Below are positions 1-10,000 of a stretch of 17,500 nucleotides of DNA, piece by piece. The DNA is from UBA10677 sp045654245 (lineage in GTDB: Bacteria > Bacillota > Clostridia > Christensenellales > Pumilibacteraceae): NCBI GenBank assembly GCA_045654245.1, contig JAZOMX010000032.1, positions 1-17,500 of the forward strand. Reading direction: 5' to 3'. Within the stretch, counting starts at the first letter, position 1, and each line of letters opens with the position of its first letter. Below the pieces are notes generated by a model. It was given only the letters and a program-made list of their open reading frames with translations, was not told the origin of the DNA and did not search any database. The translations under genes and the position numbers were made by a program.

Positions 1-1
1 C

Positions 2-544
2 GTTGGGCTAGTAAAAGGAAGAATAAAGTTACCGCCTAATATGTGGTTTATAGGAACGGCAAACAACGACGACTCGACGTTTGCTATATCCGACAAGGTG
101 TACGATAGAGCGATGGTGTTAAACCTAGATACTAAATCGGCAGTATTCCAAGCGCCCCAAACGAGAAGTATTCATTTATCTGCAGAGAGGTTTATAGAAC
201 TAGCAAAAGATGCAGAGACGGAATACGCGTTAACGAAGAGAAACTTAAAGCGATTAAACGAACTAGATAAGTATTTAATCGAGGCGTTCCAAATAACTTT
301 TGGTAACAGAATAATGAAACAAATCAAGACTTATATTCCGGTGTACGTGGCGTGTGGAGGCGAAGAGTTAGACGCGCTTGACGATATACTAGCGAAGAAA
401 GTAATGAGAAAGTTAGAGATGCAAAACCCGATATACGTGCGAAACGCAGCGCCAGGGTTTATACAGAAGTTGGACGAATTGTTCGGCGAAGACAAAATGC
501 AGATGTGTAAAGCGGTAATTCACCGTTTGGAGAAGAACGCATAA
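2..544 (+). CDS. AAA+ ATPase, McrB/AAA_5-like, C-terminal part (5' end outside window)
   Basis: The reading frame is open to the left edge, so this is the C-terminal ~180 residues of a longer protein; the ATG at 41 is internal. The visible part starts just before the segment FIGTANNDDSTFAISDKVYDR. This resembles the sensor-1 region of McrB/dynein-like AAA+ ATPases (hydrophobic strand, then GT-x-N-[NT]-x-D/S), followed by an Arg in DKVYDRA that could be the arginine finger. The rest is helical and charged (GNRIMKQI, LDDILAKKVMRKLE, KLDELFGEDKMQ), as in the lid and C-terminal helical part. Walker A and B lie upstream and are not seen. The stop is 19 nt before the first YDG/transglutaminase gene, so the two are probably co-transcribed. 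A cytoplasmic remodelling ATPase is the inferred role. AAA ATPases beside transglutaminase-domain proteins are known from MoxR loci, but this fragment reads more like McrB/AAA_5 than MoxR. Confidence 0.8.
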   Translation, partial: VGLVKGRIKLPPNMWFIGTANNDDSTFAISDKVYDRAMVLNLDTKSAVFQAPQTRSIHLSAERFIELAKDAETEYALTKRNLKRLNELDKYLIEAFQITFGNRIMKQIKTYIPVYVACGGEELDALDDILAKKVMRKLEMQNPIYVRNAAPGFIQKLDELFGEDKMQMCKAVIHRLEKNA

Positions 545-563
545 GCGAAAACGAGGTAAAATT

Positions 564-3500
564 ATGACGAGAAGAGCAATACTTATATACGTAGTAAGCG
601 CCATTATCATAGGAATAATAGGCGTTCTTACCGTATATTTTACTCTGATAGCGACGGGCGCAATAGATACGCAATCGCATAAAATCGTGTTCGCTTCGGG
701 TAACGCGGAAAAGACTTACGACGGTAAACCGCTATCTTGTTCGGACTGGACGATAACGGAAGGCGAACTGGAAAAAGGACACGAGGCGGTAGTTACCTTT
801 AGTGGACAACTAACCGAGTCGGGTAGCGTTGCCAACGATTTTAGCGTAACGATTATTGACGAGGCGGGCGCAGACGTAACGGAAAGATATTCTATGAAGT
901 TGTCGGCAGGCGTTCTTACCGTAGCGAAACGCGAAATCGGAATAATAGCGGGTAATGCCGAAAAGATTTACGACGGCACGCCACTAACTAGCCACGAATA
1001 CGAAATGTTTTCGGGCGAACTTTTGGGAGGACATAGATTAGAGGCTAGTTTTATGGGACAGCGTACCGACGCTGGACTTGGCGAGAACGTGGTCTCCGTT
1101 CACGTTTTTGACGAAAAAGAAAACGACGTAACGCATAACTACGAGGTAATTAGCCACACGGGACAACTAGAGGTTTTGCCTCGCCCCGTAAAAATTCAAA
1201 CTGAGAACTTCTCTCGTCCTTACGACGCAACCCCCCTTAAGTCGTTTGGTGGCGAGGTGGTGGGTGACCCGTTGATTGCGGGGCACTCTTTAGAAACTAC
1301 TAGCGCGTCTAGTATAACGAGAGTGGGAACGACTAAGAACGCAGTATCGGTTACGATTGAGGACGAGAACGGACGAGACGTAACGCATAACTACGCTCCT
1401 GAGTATATAACGGGAACACTAGAAGTAACTCCGCTTGCTATTACCGTTTTTGGTAAAAGGGAGACCTATCAGTACGACGGAACGGAAAAATATTTGGGCG
1501 TTTTGGTTGCCGAAATCCCCGATAGCGATTATCAGCCTTGGTACGTAACGAGCGACACGCAGGCTAAATTTTCTTCGCTTGGCGACGAAATAAGCACGGT
1601 AGAAATCGAGGGTGGCGGAATTGACCAAGGCGAATATATAGCGACGCTTGGCGCAATAGAAATACTTAACGAGAGAGGCGAGGACGTAACTGATTGTTAC
1701 GAAATTGAGAAAATCGACGGCGTGGTTACGATAAAACAACGCTTATTAGTATTACAAGCGGGAAGCGCAAGGAGTGAGTATAATTCCGCAAATCCTACGG
1801 AGCTTATTTGTACTGATTACGAAGTAATCGGCGACGACGTTCTTGCTATCCATAGAATTGATAGGGTAGTAAACGAAGGCTCGCAAACCGTCCCGGGTGA
1901 GAGCGTGAATAAGATTAAGAAAGCAATAATTAAGGATAACGTTACGGGCGCGATAGTTACCGACAACTACGATATAACTTTCGTAAACGGAAAACTCGTC
2001 GTGCTTGAGGAAGGCTCGTTGCCAGCGTTAGACGATAAAATCGTAGACGACGAGGAAGAACAGCCTCCCGCTCCGCCTAACGACGTGCCTTTGCTGACGA
2101 TAACTGGCGACGGAACGAGCGAACAAACGGTTTATCTCAAGAGAACGGCGGAAGTTAAGTACGAACTTGGCGAAGGAGAACTTTACGGCGACCACTTTAG
2201 TGACGGAAAGAACAACAACCAGTATATCTATAATGGAACGCTACCTGGCACTAACCTTAATATGAATTATCTTTCGTCAGTTTCGGTTAAGAATATTGAT
2301 ATGCCTCTTCGCACGGTAACGATTATGCGAGAGGTGAAAGACGGAACGCAATCTACGAGCGTCCTTGCCGTTCAACCCGAGTACAGCCTAGCGAAAAACG
2401 ACGTAAAATATACGACTACCGACGGTGATATTAGATATACTTATCAATCGACTTTGTATTCAATGCAATACTACGACTTCGACTATTTAAAATCGGGATA
2501 CTTATTCGCCGACGGAGTGTTCTATGCAGGAGAATACACGGAAGAAGAAAGCGCGTATAGACAGCACGTTTACACTACCTATTTGCAAATGCCCGACTCC
2601 ACTAAGGAGTATTTCGTGGAATATCTAAATAAACTCGACGATGCAACGAGAATAAAGAGCGCAACTAAATATATGCAAATTGTCGAGATAGCGTCGAGAG
2701 TGAGTTCGTCTAACCAGTATAACAAAAACTATAAGCCCTCGCTTGATAGCACAAACGACGTAGCGGTAGAATTCTTTACGAGCGGAAGTTTGTATAACGG
2801 TGGCGTATGTCGTCACTACGCGCAAACGGCAACTATGCTTTTCCGCGCGCTTGGAATACCCGCTAGATACGTAGAAGGTTTCGTGGTTAAACTTACTTCG
2901 GATAATGATTACGAGGAAACGCTTACGACCCAAAAGGGTGGCCACGCGTGGGTAGAAGTTTACCTTGACGGAATCGGCTGGGTAAACGTAGAAGTAACGG
3001 GAACTGACGTGTATTCGTCCAAAGATTCTAAATACGTGGGTATGCCCAAGTCCGTAAGAAGGCCTGGCGGCGAGAAAGATGAAATTAAGGCGTCGGAAAT
3101 CCAAGCAACTTACGATTCTAGAAACCCCGAAACTCGTCTTGACGGCTGGGGACTTACTGAACTTTGTTTGCAGGAAGGGCTTTACTATACGGCAACTGCG
3201 TCAATGCACGGCAAACGCGTCGGTTGGGGAATAACTCAAATCTTCGTTGACGAGTTTAGAATGTTCTATAAAAACACGAACCAAGAATTGACTAAACAAG
3301 AGATAGCCGAACTAGATATCGATATCCGCAACGGCGAAGCGCAAGTTTACGCGCAAGAAATAATCGTAACTACGCCGGATAAGAGCAAACAATACGACGG
3401 AAGCGCGCTTATTTGCGGAGAGAACGATTTGGACGACGTTATCATAACTTTTGGTAAGGCGTGCGAAGATGGATTTAACGGCGTGAAAATGAACAGTAAC

Positions 3501-3995
3501 CACGAGGTAAAAGTAATAGAGTTTAGTAATAAGCCGATTACGGAGGTCGGCTCGATTGATAATATCGCAAAAGTAATCGTTCGCGATTCTAGCGGTAGTA
3601 ACGTAACTTCGTACTACTATATAAGAGAAAATCGTGGAACGCTTACGATAAGTCCGCGCGTAATTACGATAGCGACGAGAAGTAGCACGCGCGTAACAGA
3701 CGTTTTTGAGCCCGATTATTCAAAACCACTTACCGCAAACGGATATAAGGTAAAGGCTGGAGTAGTTGACGTTAATAACTTTGAAATAACGGAAGGTATG
3801 AAATACGTCGCTCCGAACGCGCTTGCTCCCGGTCACGAGATTGAACTTATAGTAACGGGAAAAATCGTGGGCTATGACGGTGTCAGCAATACTTTTGAAT
3901 TAATCAGTATTAAGTTTAACGCAACTGGAGAAGACTGTAAGGATAATTACAAAATAAACAGCGACTTAGGCGAACTTTTACAAGAGTGGAAATAA
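564..3995 (+). CDS. Membrane-anchored YDG-repeat protein with transglutaminase-like domain (short paralog)
   Basis: 1143 aa. The start is ATG 564 with a GAGGT ribosome binding site at 553-557, 6 nt upstream. Residues 1-4 are MTRR, and about 6-32 form one hydrophobic segment without a clear signal-peptidase site, so I read an N-in signal anchor with the rest outside. Five YDG/MBG-like units have their core Tyr at 52, 136, 220, 304 and 406. Each typically ends in DVT-x-NY and G-x-L-x-V. An acidic-proline linker (about 490-509) leads to a pre-catalytic region and a transglutaminase-like core: Cys749 in GVCRHYAQTATM, His794 in GHAWVEVYLDG, and Glu810 in GWVNVEVTG where the family usually has Asp. 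A further YDG unit follows (Tyr944), then a degenerate one. There is no LPXTG motif or C-terminal membrane segment. The role could be cross-linking, proteolysis or another amide chemistry at the cell surface; substrate unknown. Domain call is firm, function is not. Confidence 0.88.
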   Translation: MTRRAILIYVVSAIIIGIIGVLTVYFTLIATGAIDTQSHKIVFASGNAEKTYDGKPLSCSDWTITEGELEKGHEAVVTFSGQLTESGSVANDFSVTIIDEAGADVTERYSMKLSAGVLTVAKREIGIIAGNAEKIYDGTPLTSHEYEMFSGELLGGHRLEASFMGQRTDAGLGENVVSVHVFDEKENDVTHNYEVISHTGQLEVLPRPVKIQTENFSRPYDATPLKSFGGEVVGDPLIAGHSLETTSASSITRVGTTKNAVSVTIEDENGRDVTHNYAPEYITGTLEVTPLAITVFGKRETYQYDGTEKYLGVLVAEIPDSDYQPWYVTSDTQAKFSSLGDEISTVEIEGGGIDQGEYIATLGAIEILNERGEDVTDCYEIEKIDGVVTIKQRLLVLQAGSARSEYNSANPTELICTDYEVIGDDVLAIHRIDRVVNEGSQTVPGESVNKIKKAIIKDNVTGAIVTDNYDITFVNGKLVVLEEGSLPALDDKIVDDEEEQPPAPPNDVPLLTITGDGTSEQTVYLKRTAEVKYELGEGELYGDHFSDGKNNNQYIYNGTLPGTNLNMNYLSSVSVKNIDMPLRTVTIMREVKDGTQSTSVLAVQPEYSLAKNDVKYTTTDGDIRYTYQSTLYSMQYYDFDYLKSGYLFADGVFYAGEYTEEESAYRQHVYTTYLQMPDSTKEYFVEYLNKLDDATRIKSATKYMQIVEIASRVSSSNQYNKNYKPSLDSTNDVAVEFFTSGSLYNGGVCRHYAQTATMLFRALGIPARYVEGFVVKLTSDNDYEETLTTQKGGHAWVEVYLDGIGWVNVEVTGTDVYSSKDSKYVGMPKSVRRPGGEKDEIKASEIQATYDSRNPETRLDGWGLTELCLQEGLYYTATASMHGKRVGWGITQIFVDEFRMFYKNTNQELTKQEIAELDIDIRNGEAQVYAQEIIVTTPDKSKQYDGSALICGENDLDDVIITFGKACEDGFNGVKMNSNHEVKVIEFSNKPITEVGSIDNIAKVIVRDSSGSNVTSYYYIRENRGTLTISPRVITIATRSSTRVTDVFEPDYSKPLTANGYKVKAGVVDVNNFEITEGMKYVAPNALAPGHEIELIVTGKIVGYDGVSNTFELISIKFNATGEDCKDNYKINSDLGELLQEWK
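681..2010 (+). repeat. Five YDG-type domain repeats in the short paralog
   Basis: Five diverged protein repeats of 84-102 aa. Unit starts are marked by EKTYDGKPL, EKIYDGTPL, SRPYDATPL, TYQYDGTEK and RSEYNSANP; unit ends by DVT-x-x-Y and a G-x-L-x-V strand followed by a basic pair. The first three Tyr are exactly 84 residues apart (52, 136, 220). At the DNA level the copies share only short words around the YDG and DVT codons, so this is an old array and not a recent amplification. Confidence 0.85.
2754..3005 (+). other. Transglutaminase-like catalytic core of the short paralog
   Basis: This is the papain-like transglutaminase core. The nucleophile Cys749 (codon 2808-2810) begins the helix CRHYAQTATMLFRALGIPAR; the strand GFVVKL follows; His794 (codon 2943-2945) sits in HAWVEVYLDG; and Glu810 (codon 2991-2993) lies 16 residues after the His, where Asp of the classical Cys-His-Asp triad is expected. 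The Cys-to-His gap is 45 residues. All spacing is normal, so the fold and probably the activity are intact. Confidence 0.88.
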
Positions 3996-4010
3996 CGATA
4001 AGTTAGTAGT

Positions 4011-4039
4011 AGGAGGAATTATGACTAGGAGGAAGTATG
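4011..4039 (+). promoter_or_regulatory. Duplicated ribosome binding site plus ATG before the giant gene
   Basis: Two near-identical cassettes stand 16 nt apart. The first is AGGAGGAATTATG at 4011-4023, the second AGGAGGAAGTATG at 4027-4039. Each has a full AGGAGG with the same spacing to an ATG. The second ATG opens the 3413-codon gene. The first opens a nine-codon frame that stops inside it. The offset of 16 nt puts the two starts in different frames. The strength of both sites suggests either a high initiation rate by translational coupling or a relic of a shifted start codon. Confidence 0.75.
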
Positions 4040-4050
4040 CTATACGATAA
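4021..4050 (+). CDS. Possible nine-codon leader ORF overlapping the giant gene start
   Basis: Beginning at the first ATG, the frame reads MTRRKYAIR and ends at TAA 4048-4050, 11 nt past the giant gene's own ATG at 4037. Its ribosome binding site is as good as that of the giant gene. The opening MTRR equals the first four residues of the upstream paralog (MTRRAIL), so this could be the ancestral start, since lost by a frame change, and not a functional peptide. Translation is not demonstrated. The overlap would allow terminating ribosomes to restart on the giant gene. Confidence 0.35.
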   Translation: MTRRKYAIR

Positions 4051-7000
4051 ATACAAAAAAAGCATAGAAAAATTAGCGAAATTTTTACGCATTGTAAAAA
4101 GATTTCGTGTTTTAATCATATCCGTAACGGCAAGTTTACTTGCGGTTCTTACGGCTTTTTTGTGCGTTCAAGGCGTCGTGTACGATTCGGTTACTCCTCC
4201 TACTTCGATAGTTTACGGCGACGAACTCGTTTATGAGGCAGACGCTTGGTTTAAGAAAGTTTCCTATGAATACGCGCCGTATAGTAGCGACGAGTGGACG
4301 GATAAAATGCCTACCGTTGCAGGAAAATACAAAGTTCGCGCCGTATCGAAAAGAACGGGTGGCGGAAAGAGTTACGGAAAAGAATATACTTTTACTATAT
4401 TGCCTAAACCCGTTGAGGTTACGGTTGATGAAGAGACGATAAAATTCGGTTTGCTCCCCACGGTATCAGCCGACCTAGAAGAGGGAGATATAATAAGATG
4501 TAGCGAGTTTATCTATGGCGACGAATCGCAAAGAACGACTTCGATTATCGCTAGCGCAAGCGCAATTACGGTAACGGATAAAGAGGGACGCGACGTTACT
4601 TCGTCGTACTCGTTTATCCCCGTAGAAGACAGTATAACCTTTACCGAAAGCGCAATCACGATAACGGTTGGTAGCGCTCAAAAGACTTACGACGGACAGG
4701 AACTTACTTGCTCTGAATTCTCGGTAACTGCGGGCGATTTTGGAAAAACTCACACTATCGAGGCGACGTTTGACGATACTGCAAAAATTACTAGCGTAGG
4801 AACGGTAGTAAATAGTGCAACCTTTAAGGTTTATAACAAACTAGGCGTAGATATTTCCGAAAACTACGCCGTAAGTCAAGTAACGGGAACGCTCACCGTT
4901 AATAAAAAGCCGATTTCGGTTACTACTGCATCTAGCGGAAAAATCTACGACGGAATAGAGTATAGCGATACGGAGTTTACGATTTCAGACGAAACGCCAC
5001 TAGTCGGCTACGATAGACTTGAAATTAAGAGCGAAAGCGTACAAAGTATTACGGATAAAGGAACGATAACTAACAGCCTAGAATTTAACGCCGTTAGTAT
5101 TTTAGACGAGGTCGTAAACGATAATTACGACATTACCGTAACGGCTGGAACGCTAGAAATTACCTCTCGCCCCGTGTATATTACAACGCCCAGCGATTCT
5201 AGGACTTACGACGGAACTCCGCTTGAGAGAAAAACTTGGGATTTAGAGGTTGACGAGGACGAGAATAAGTACGGGTTCGTAACGGGGGATACTCCCGAAA
5301 TCGTTGTATCGGGAAGTATAACCGAAGTGGGTAGTACCACTAACGGCATATCTAAAATAAAAGTGGCTAGAGGTAGCGAGGATATTACCTCAAACTACGA
5401 TTTTTCTGACGAGAGTGGATACGGAACGCTCACTATTTCAGGAAGAGAGATTACGATTACTACTTTTGGTCTAGTCGGCGTTTACGACGGCGAATTTTTG
5501 ACGAATAAAGAAAAGGGCGTTGGCTACGCAATAACTTCGGGCGCGCTTGCCGACGGTCAGAGCGAAGAGATAATTTCTTACGCTAAAATTAAGTACGTAG
5601 GCGAGATTGAGAACGAAATACTTTTCAGCATTAAGGACGGCAACGACGACGTAACGAATAACTACGTTTTCGATTATGAGTACGGCACGCTTACTATAAA
5701 TAAAAGAATTGCAACGATAACGCCTCACGATAGAGTGTTTACCTACGACGGTACTACGCAGTATGAAAAAGGCTTTACTGCGGTAGGACTAGCGGACACG
5801 GACGAATTTACGCCTATTGAAACTACGGGCGTAACCGTGGTTGCCGACGCTCCCGTAGGCAACGAGATTGACAACGAATTTTTGGTTTATACGCTTAAAA
5901 ACCTCGACGATAATATTGACGCGCTTTCTCAGTATAATCTTACCGTAGAGAAAGGAAAACTCTCTATGCAAAAGCGTACCGTTACGCTAAACGCGGAAGG
6001 CAAGGAGTGGACGTATAACGACGAAGAGTTCTATTTCCACGGTCATAGCGTAGAGAATATTGTGGCTAGTCACGAGAGTAAAGTCGTCTCAGACACTAAA
6101 ATTAAGACGGTAGGCGAGATAGCGAATACGCTCGTAGTTGAGATTTACGACGGAACGACGCCCGTAACTGAAAACTACGATATACTCGTTGGCGATAAAG
6201 GAACGCTTAAGGTTAACAAAAGAAAAGTAACCTTTAGCGGTAATTCGCTCGAGAAAGTTTACGACGGAACTCCGCTAATTGCGACAGAAAGCGATTATAC
6301 GGTAAGCGAGCATACCGAGGACACGGGACTAGTGGACGGACACGAAGTAACCTCGATTTCGGTAGTGGGAAGTCAAACTGACGCTACTTGGAAGGGGGTA
6401 GAAAAGGGAGTAATAGTCCTTTCTTCTGCGATTATAGAAGATGCAAGCATAACTGAAAACTACGATATCGTTTATGAGAACGGCTCGATTACGGTTAATC
6501 CGAGAAAACTTACTTTCACGGTGGCAAACGAAACCTTTACTTATTCCGCTCAAGAATTTAGTTACAGCGAATATACGCTTGGCGGAGAGGACGGACTTGC
6601 GCCTAACCAAGAGATTGATATTACGCACGAAAGAATAGTAAGATATTTTATTGATACTGAAAGCAACAATCAAAACGAAGTTGAGTGGGAAATTAGGATT
6701 GTAGGCGAGCCCTCTTCTGCCGTAAAATATAATTACGATATCGTAGAGACGATAGGAACGATTGAAATACTAAAACGCTCCGTTTCTCTTGAAATGGCGT
6801 CGGACGAGTGGATTTACGACGGAACGGACCACGCTAACGTCGGTTACACTATCATTGATGGAAGTTTTGCAGGCGTTGACGAAGACGGTTTTGCTTACGA
6901 AACGACGATTATTAGAAATTTCGGCGTTGTTCAAAACGAGATTAAACAAGGATATACGATTACCGACGAGTTTGACGAAGACGTAACTAATTGTTATACG

Positions 7001-10000
7001 CTAACGATTACCCCCGGTTCTTTATCCGTACTTAAACGCGCGCTTGAGATTACGGCAAACGACTTTACGAAAGAGTACGACGGAGAGGCGTTAACGGGCG
7101 CTATTGCCGGCTATACGCTTTCGCCTGCGAGCGAGACTACGGGAAAAGTATCGTGGCATACGATAGAAGTAACCTTTACGCCGTCGAGTACGATTACCTA
7201 CTACGGCGAAACGGGCTTTGTAAAGAGCGAAATAGCGGAGAACGGAGTGGTTATTCGCGACGAGAACGACGAGCCCGTAACGGAAAACTACGAAATAACG
7301 AGAGTATCGGGAACGCTTTACATAACTAAGAAAGCGGTTAATATTACGCCCAAGGGTAAAGAGTTCGTTTACAACGGTAAAGAGCATTATAACCACGCTT
7401 ACGACGACTACGGCGGGCTAGTTAAGCAAGATAAAATCGTAGTTACTGAAAGCACCGTCCTTACGGATAACGGTAGCGAGATTAACGAGTTTAGAGACTA
7501 TACCGTTCAAACGGGTAGTGGCAAAGAAATTACGAGCAGTTACGCAGTAACTTTTGACGAGAGCGAGTATATTACGGTAACGCCAAGGCGTATCGTTTTG
7601 ACTGCAGATAGTAGCGAGTGGATTTACGATAGCCAGTATTTTACGTGCAATACCGCAACGTCTACGCTTTACGAGAACTACAACGACGGTGTGGGAGCGC
7701 TCGTTACGGGGCATAAAGTAACGCTTTCTACCACTGCTGAAAGTACGATAAAGTACGTCGGCTCGGTGGTAAACGAAATAGACCAAAGCACGGTAAAAAT
7801 TCTTGACGATTTCGACAAGGATATGCTTGCGTTTGGCAATTACGAGGTTGTAGCGTACTATAATGGAACGCTTAGAGTAAAGCCTCGCTCGATAACGCTA
7901 AAGGCGAAAGACCTAGAAAAAGTTTACGACGGCACGCCCCTTGTAAACGATTTAGGAGTTAGCGGATACGAGGTAACGGGGGGCAGTATTCCCCTAGGCG
8001 ACGAGATAACGGCAATTTCTTATACGGGCTCGAGAAAGAACGTCAAGACGCTCGGAGATAGCGATTATAACTATATCGACGCAAGCACGATTGATATTCG
8101 TCATAAGGGCGGTAGCGAAACGAACTTAGTATATAACTACGAAATTACCGTCGTTAGAGGTACGCTTAATATAATCTCAAGAGAAGTCAAGATTGATACC
8201 GAAAGCCATACCTTTATGTATAACGGCAAGGAACAGTCGTGGCAAAAATATACGGTAGAGTCTCAAAACGGCGACCGTGGACTTATGTCTTTCCACACGA
8301 CGGCAGTAAAAACTTTTTCCACCGTTAAGGAAGTAAACATTTCCATTTCCGACGACGGAAAGATTTTTGGAGAGGGTGATGGTAACTATATTCGACTTGA
8401 TTTCTACGACGAGAATTCGCAGTTAATCGACGAATATAACTATCAGCAAAGTAACGGCGAAATCGGACGGTTGATAGTAACTCCGTACATAATCCGCGTG
8501 GTAACGCAAGGCAAAACGGTAATTTACGACGGCGAGAGCCACTCTCCCGATACGTATATCGTAACGGCGGGAATTTCGCTTGGCGAAGACGGATTTGATA
8601 CTTCGTCAGAGCAAGCCGTTGCTCTTACTGACGGACGCGGAAGTATTCCGACGACGGGACATAATATATTCATAACAAGGTACGGATTCTCGGACGTAGG
8701 CGAGTACGACGCAACGGTTGAAATTGAAATTACTAACGCCGAAAAAGAGGACGTGATTAGAAACTACCATATTATTAGAGAACACGGCAAGATTATTATT
8801 AAGCCTAGAGTAATAGTTCTTATTGCTGAGTCTGACCAAACGGTAATTTATAACGGCGAATTGCAAAGCAAACCGGATACTATTATCGTTGAAGATGATA
8901 TTGATAATCCCGACGACGGATTAGTGTTCGGTCATTATATCGAAACTTACGGATGGACGGAGCAAAAGGATGCAACCGACGGCGTAGTAAATAGATATAC
9001 TACGATTAAAATAATGGCGGGAACGAAGGACGTAACTAAGCAGTACGAATTCGTTGACCCGGAGTGGAACGACTTAATCGTAGAAAGAAGAGAGATTACC
9101 GTTACCGCCGATAGCAAAATATGGATTTACGACGGACAAAAGCACACTTTGCCCACCTTTACGAGCGAGGCTCTTTCCGCCGATAGAGGACTAATTAACG
9201 GACATAAAGTAACGGCAACGGTAACTGGTGAAGTTAAGAACGTAGCCGACGGTATAGTAGCGAACGTGATTAGCAATATCCAAATTATTAGCACGCGCGA
9301 CGGCGACGTAACGCTTAACTATAATATCGCTTACGTTGACGGAACGCTCGAAGTAGTTGCTAGACCGATTACGATTACGGCGAACACTGCCGAGTGGACG
9401 TACGACGGAAAAGAACATACCGACGACGGATATTTGCTTGGCGAATTAGCCGAAAATAGCGGACTTATTAGCGGACACGAAATTGTTGCGATTGAAGTTG
9501 TTGGCGCAATTACCAACGTTGGCGAGACAACGAACACGATTGACCCCGAAACGGTAGTAATTTACGTTGGAGAAGAGGACGTAACGGGCAATTACGATAT
9601 TACGACGATTGCGGGAACGCTTACGGTAAATAAGAGAGTAATCCACGTTCAAACTGGTGACCTAACCGTAATGTATAACGGAGAGGAATACTCCTATATT
9701 GACGCTGAAATCGAGGGAACGGAAGAAAAAGTATTAGTGTACGGCTTTGACGAGAACGGCGATATCGTTTACGGCGAGGGCGTAGATACCGGTGTAGTAG
9801 AGAGCGAGACTTACGACGTTTCCGATTATATTTCTTACGATAAAGTAAATTACGACTTTGAAACTGAAACGGTAGGAAGTTACGAAACTGCCGTTACTTT
9901 AGTCGTGCTTAAAGAAGGCGGAGCAAACTCTACCGACAACTACGAAGTGGTAAACCATTTCGGCTCTATTACGATTACTCGTAGAACGATAGTAATCGAG

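Noticed and set aside
2..544. McrBC restriction locus
   Set aside because: The ATPase fragment resembles McrB around sensor 1, but the next genes are YDG/transglutaminase proteins and no McrC nuclease follows, so a restriction role is not supported here.
2625..3104. 159-codon open frame on the minus strand within the short paralog
   Set aside because: It is antisense to the catalytic domain, has no ribosome binding site or recognisable motif, and comes from the coding bias of the + strand gene. The other minus-strand frames inside both YDG genes are rejected for the same reason.
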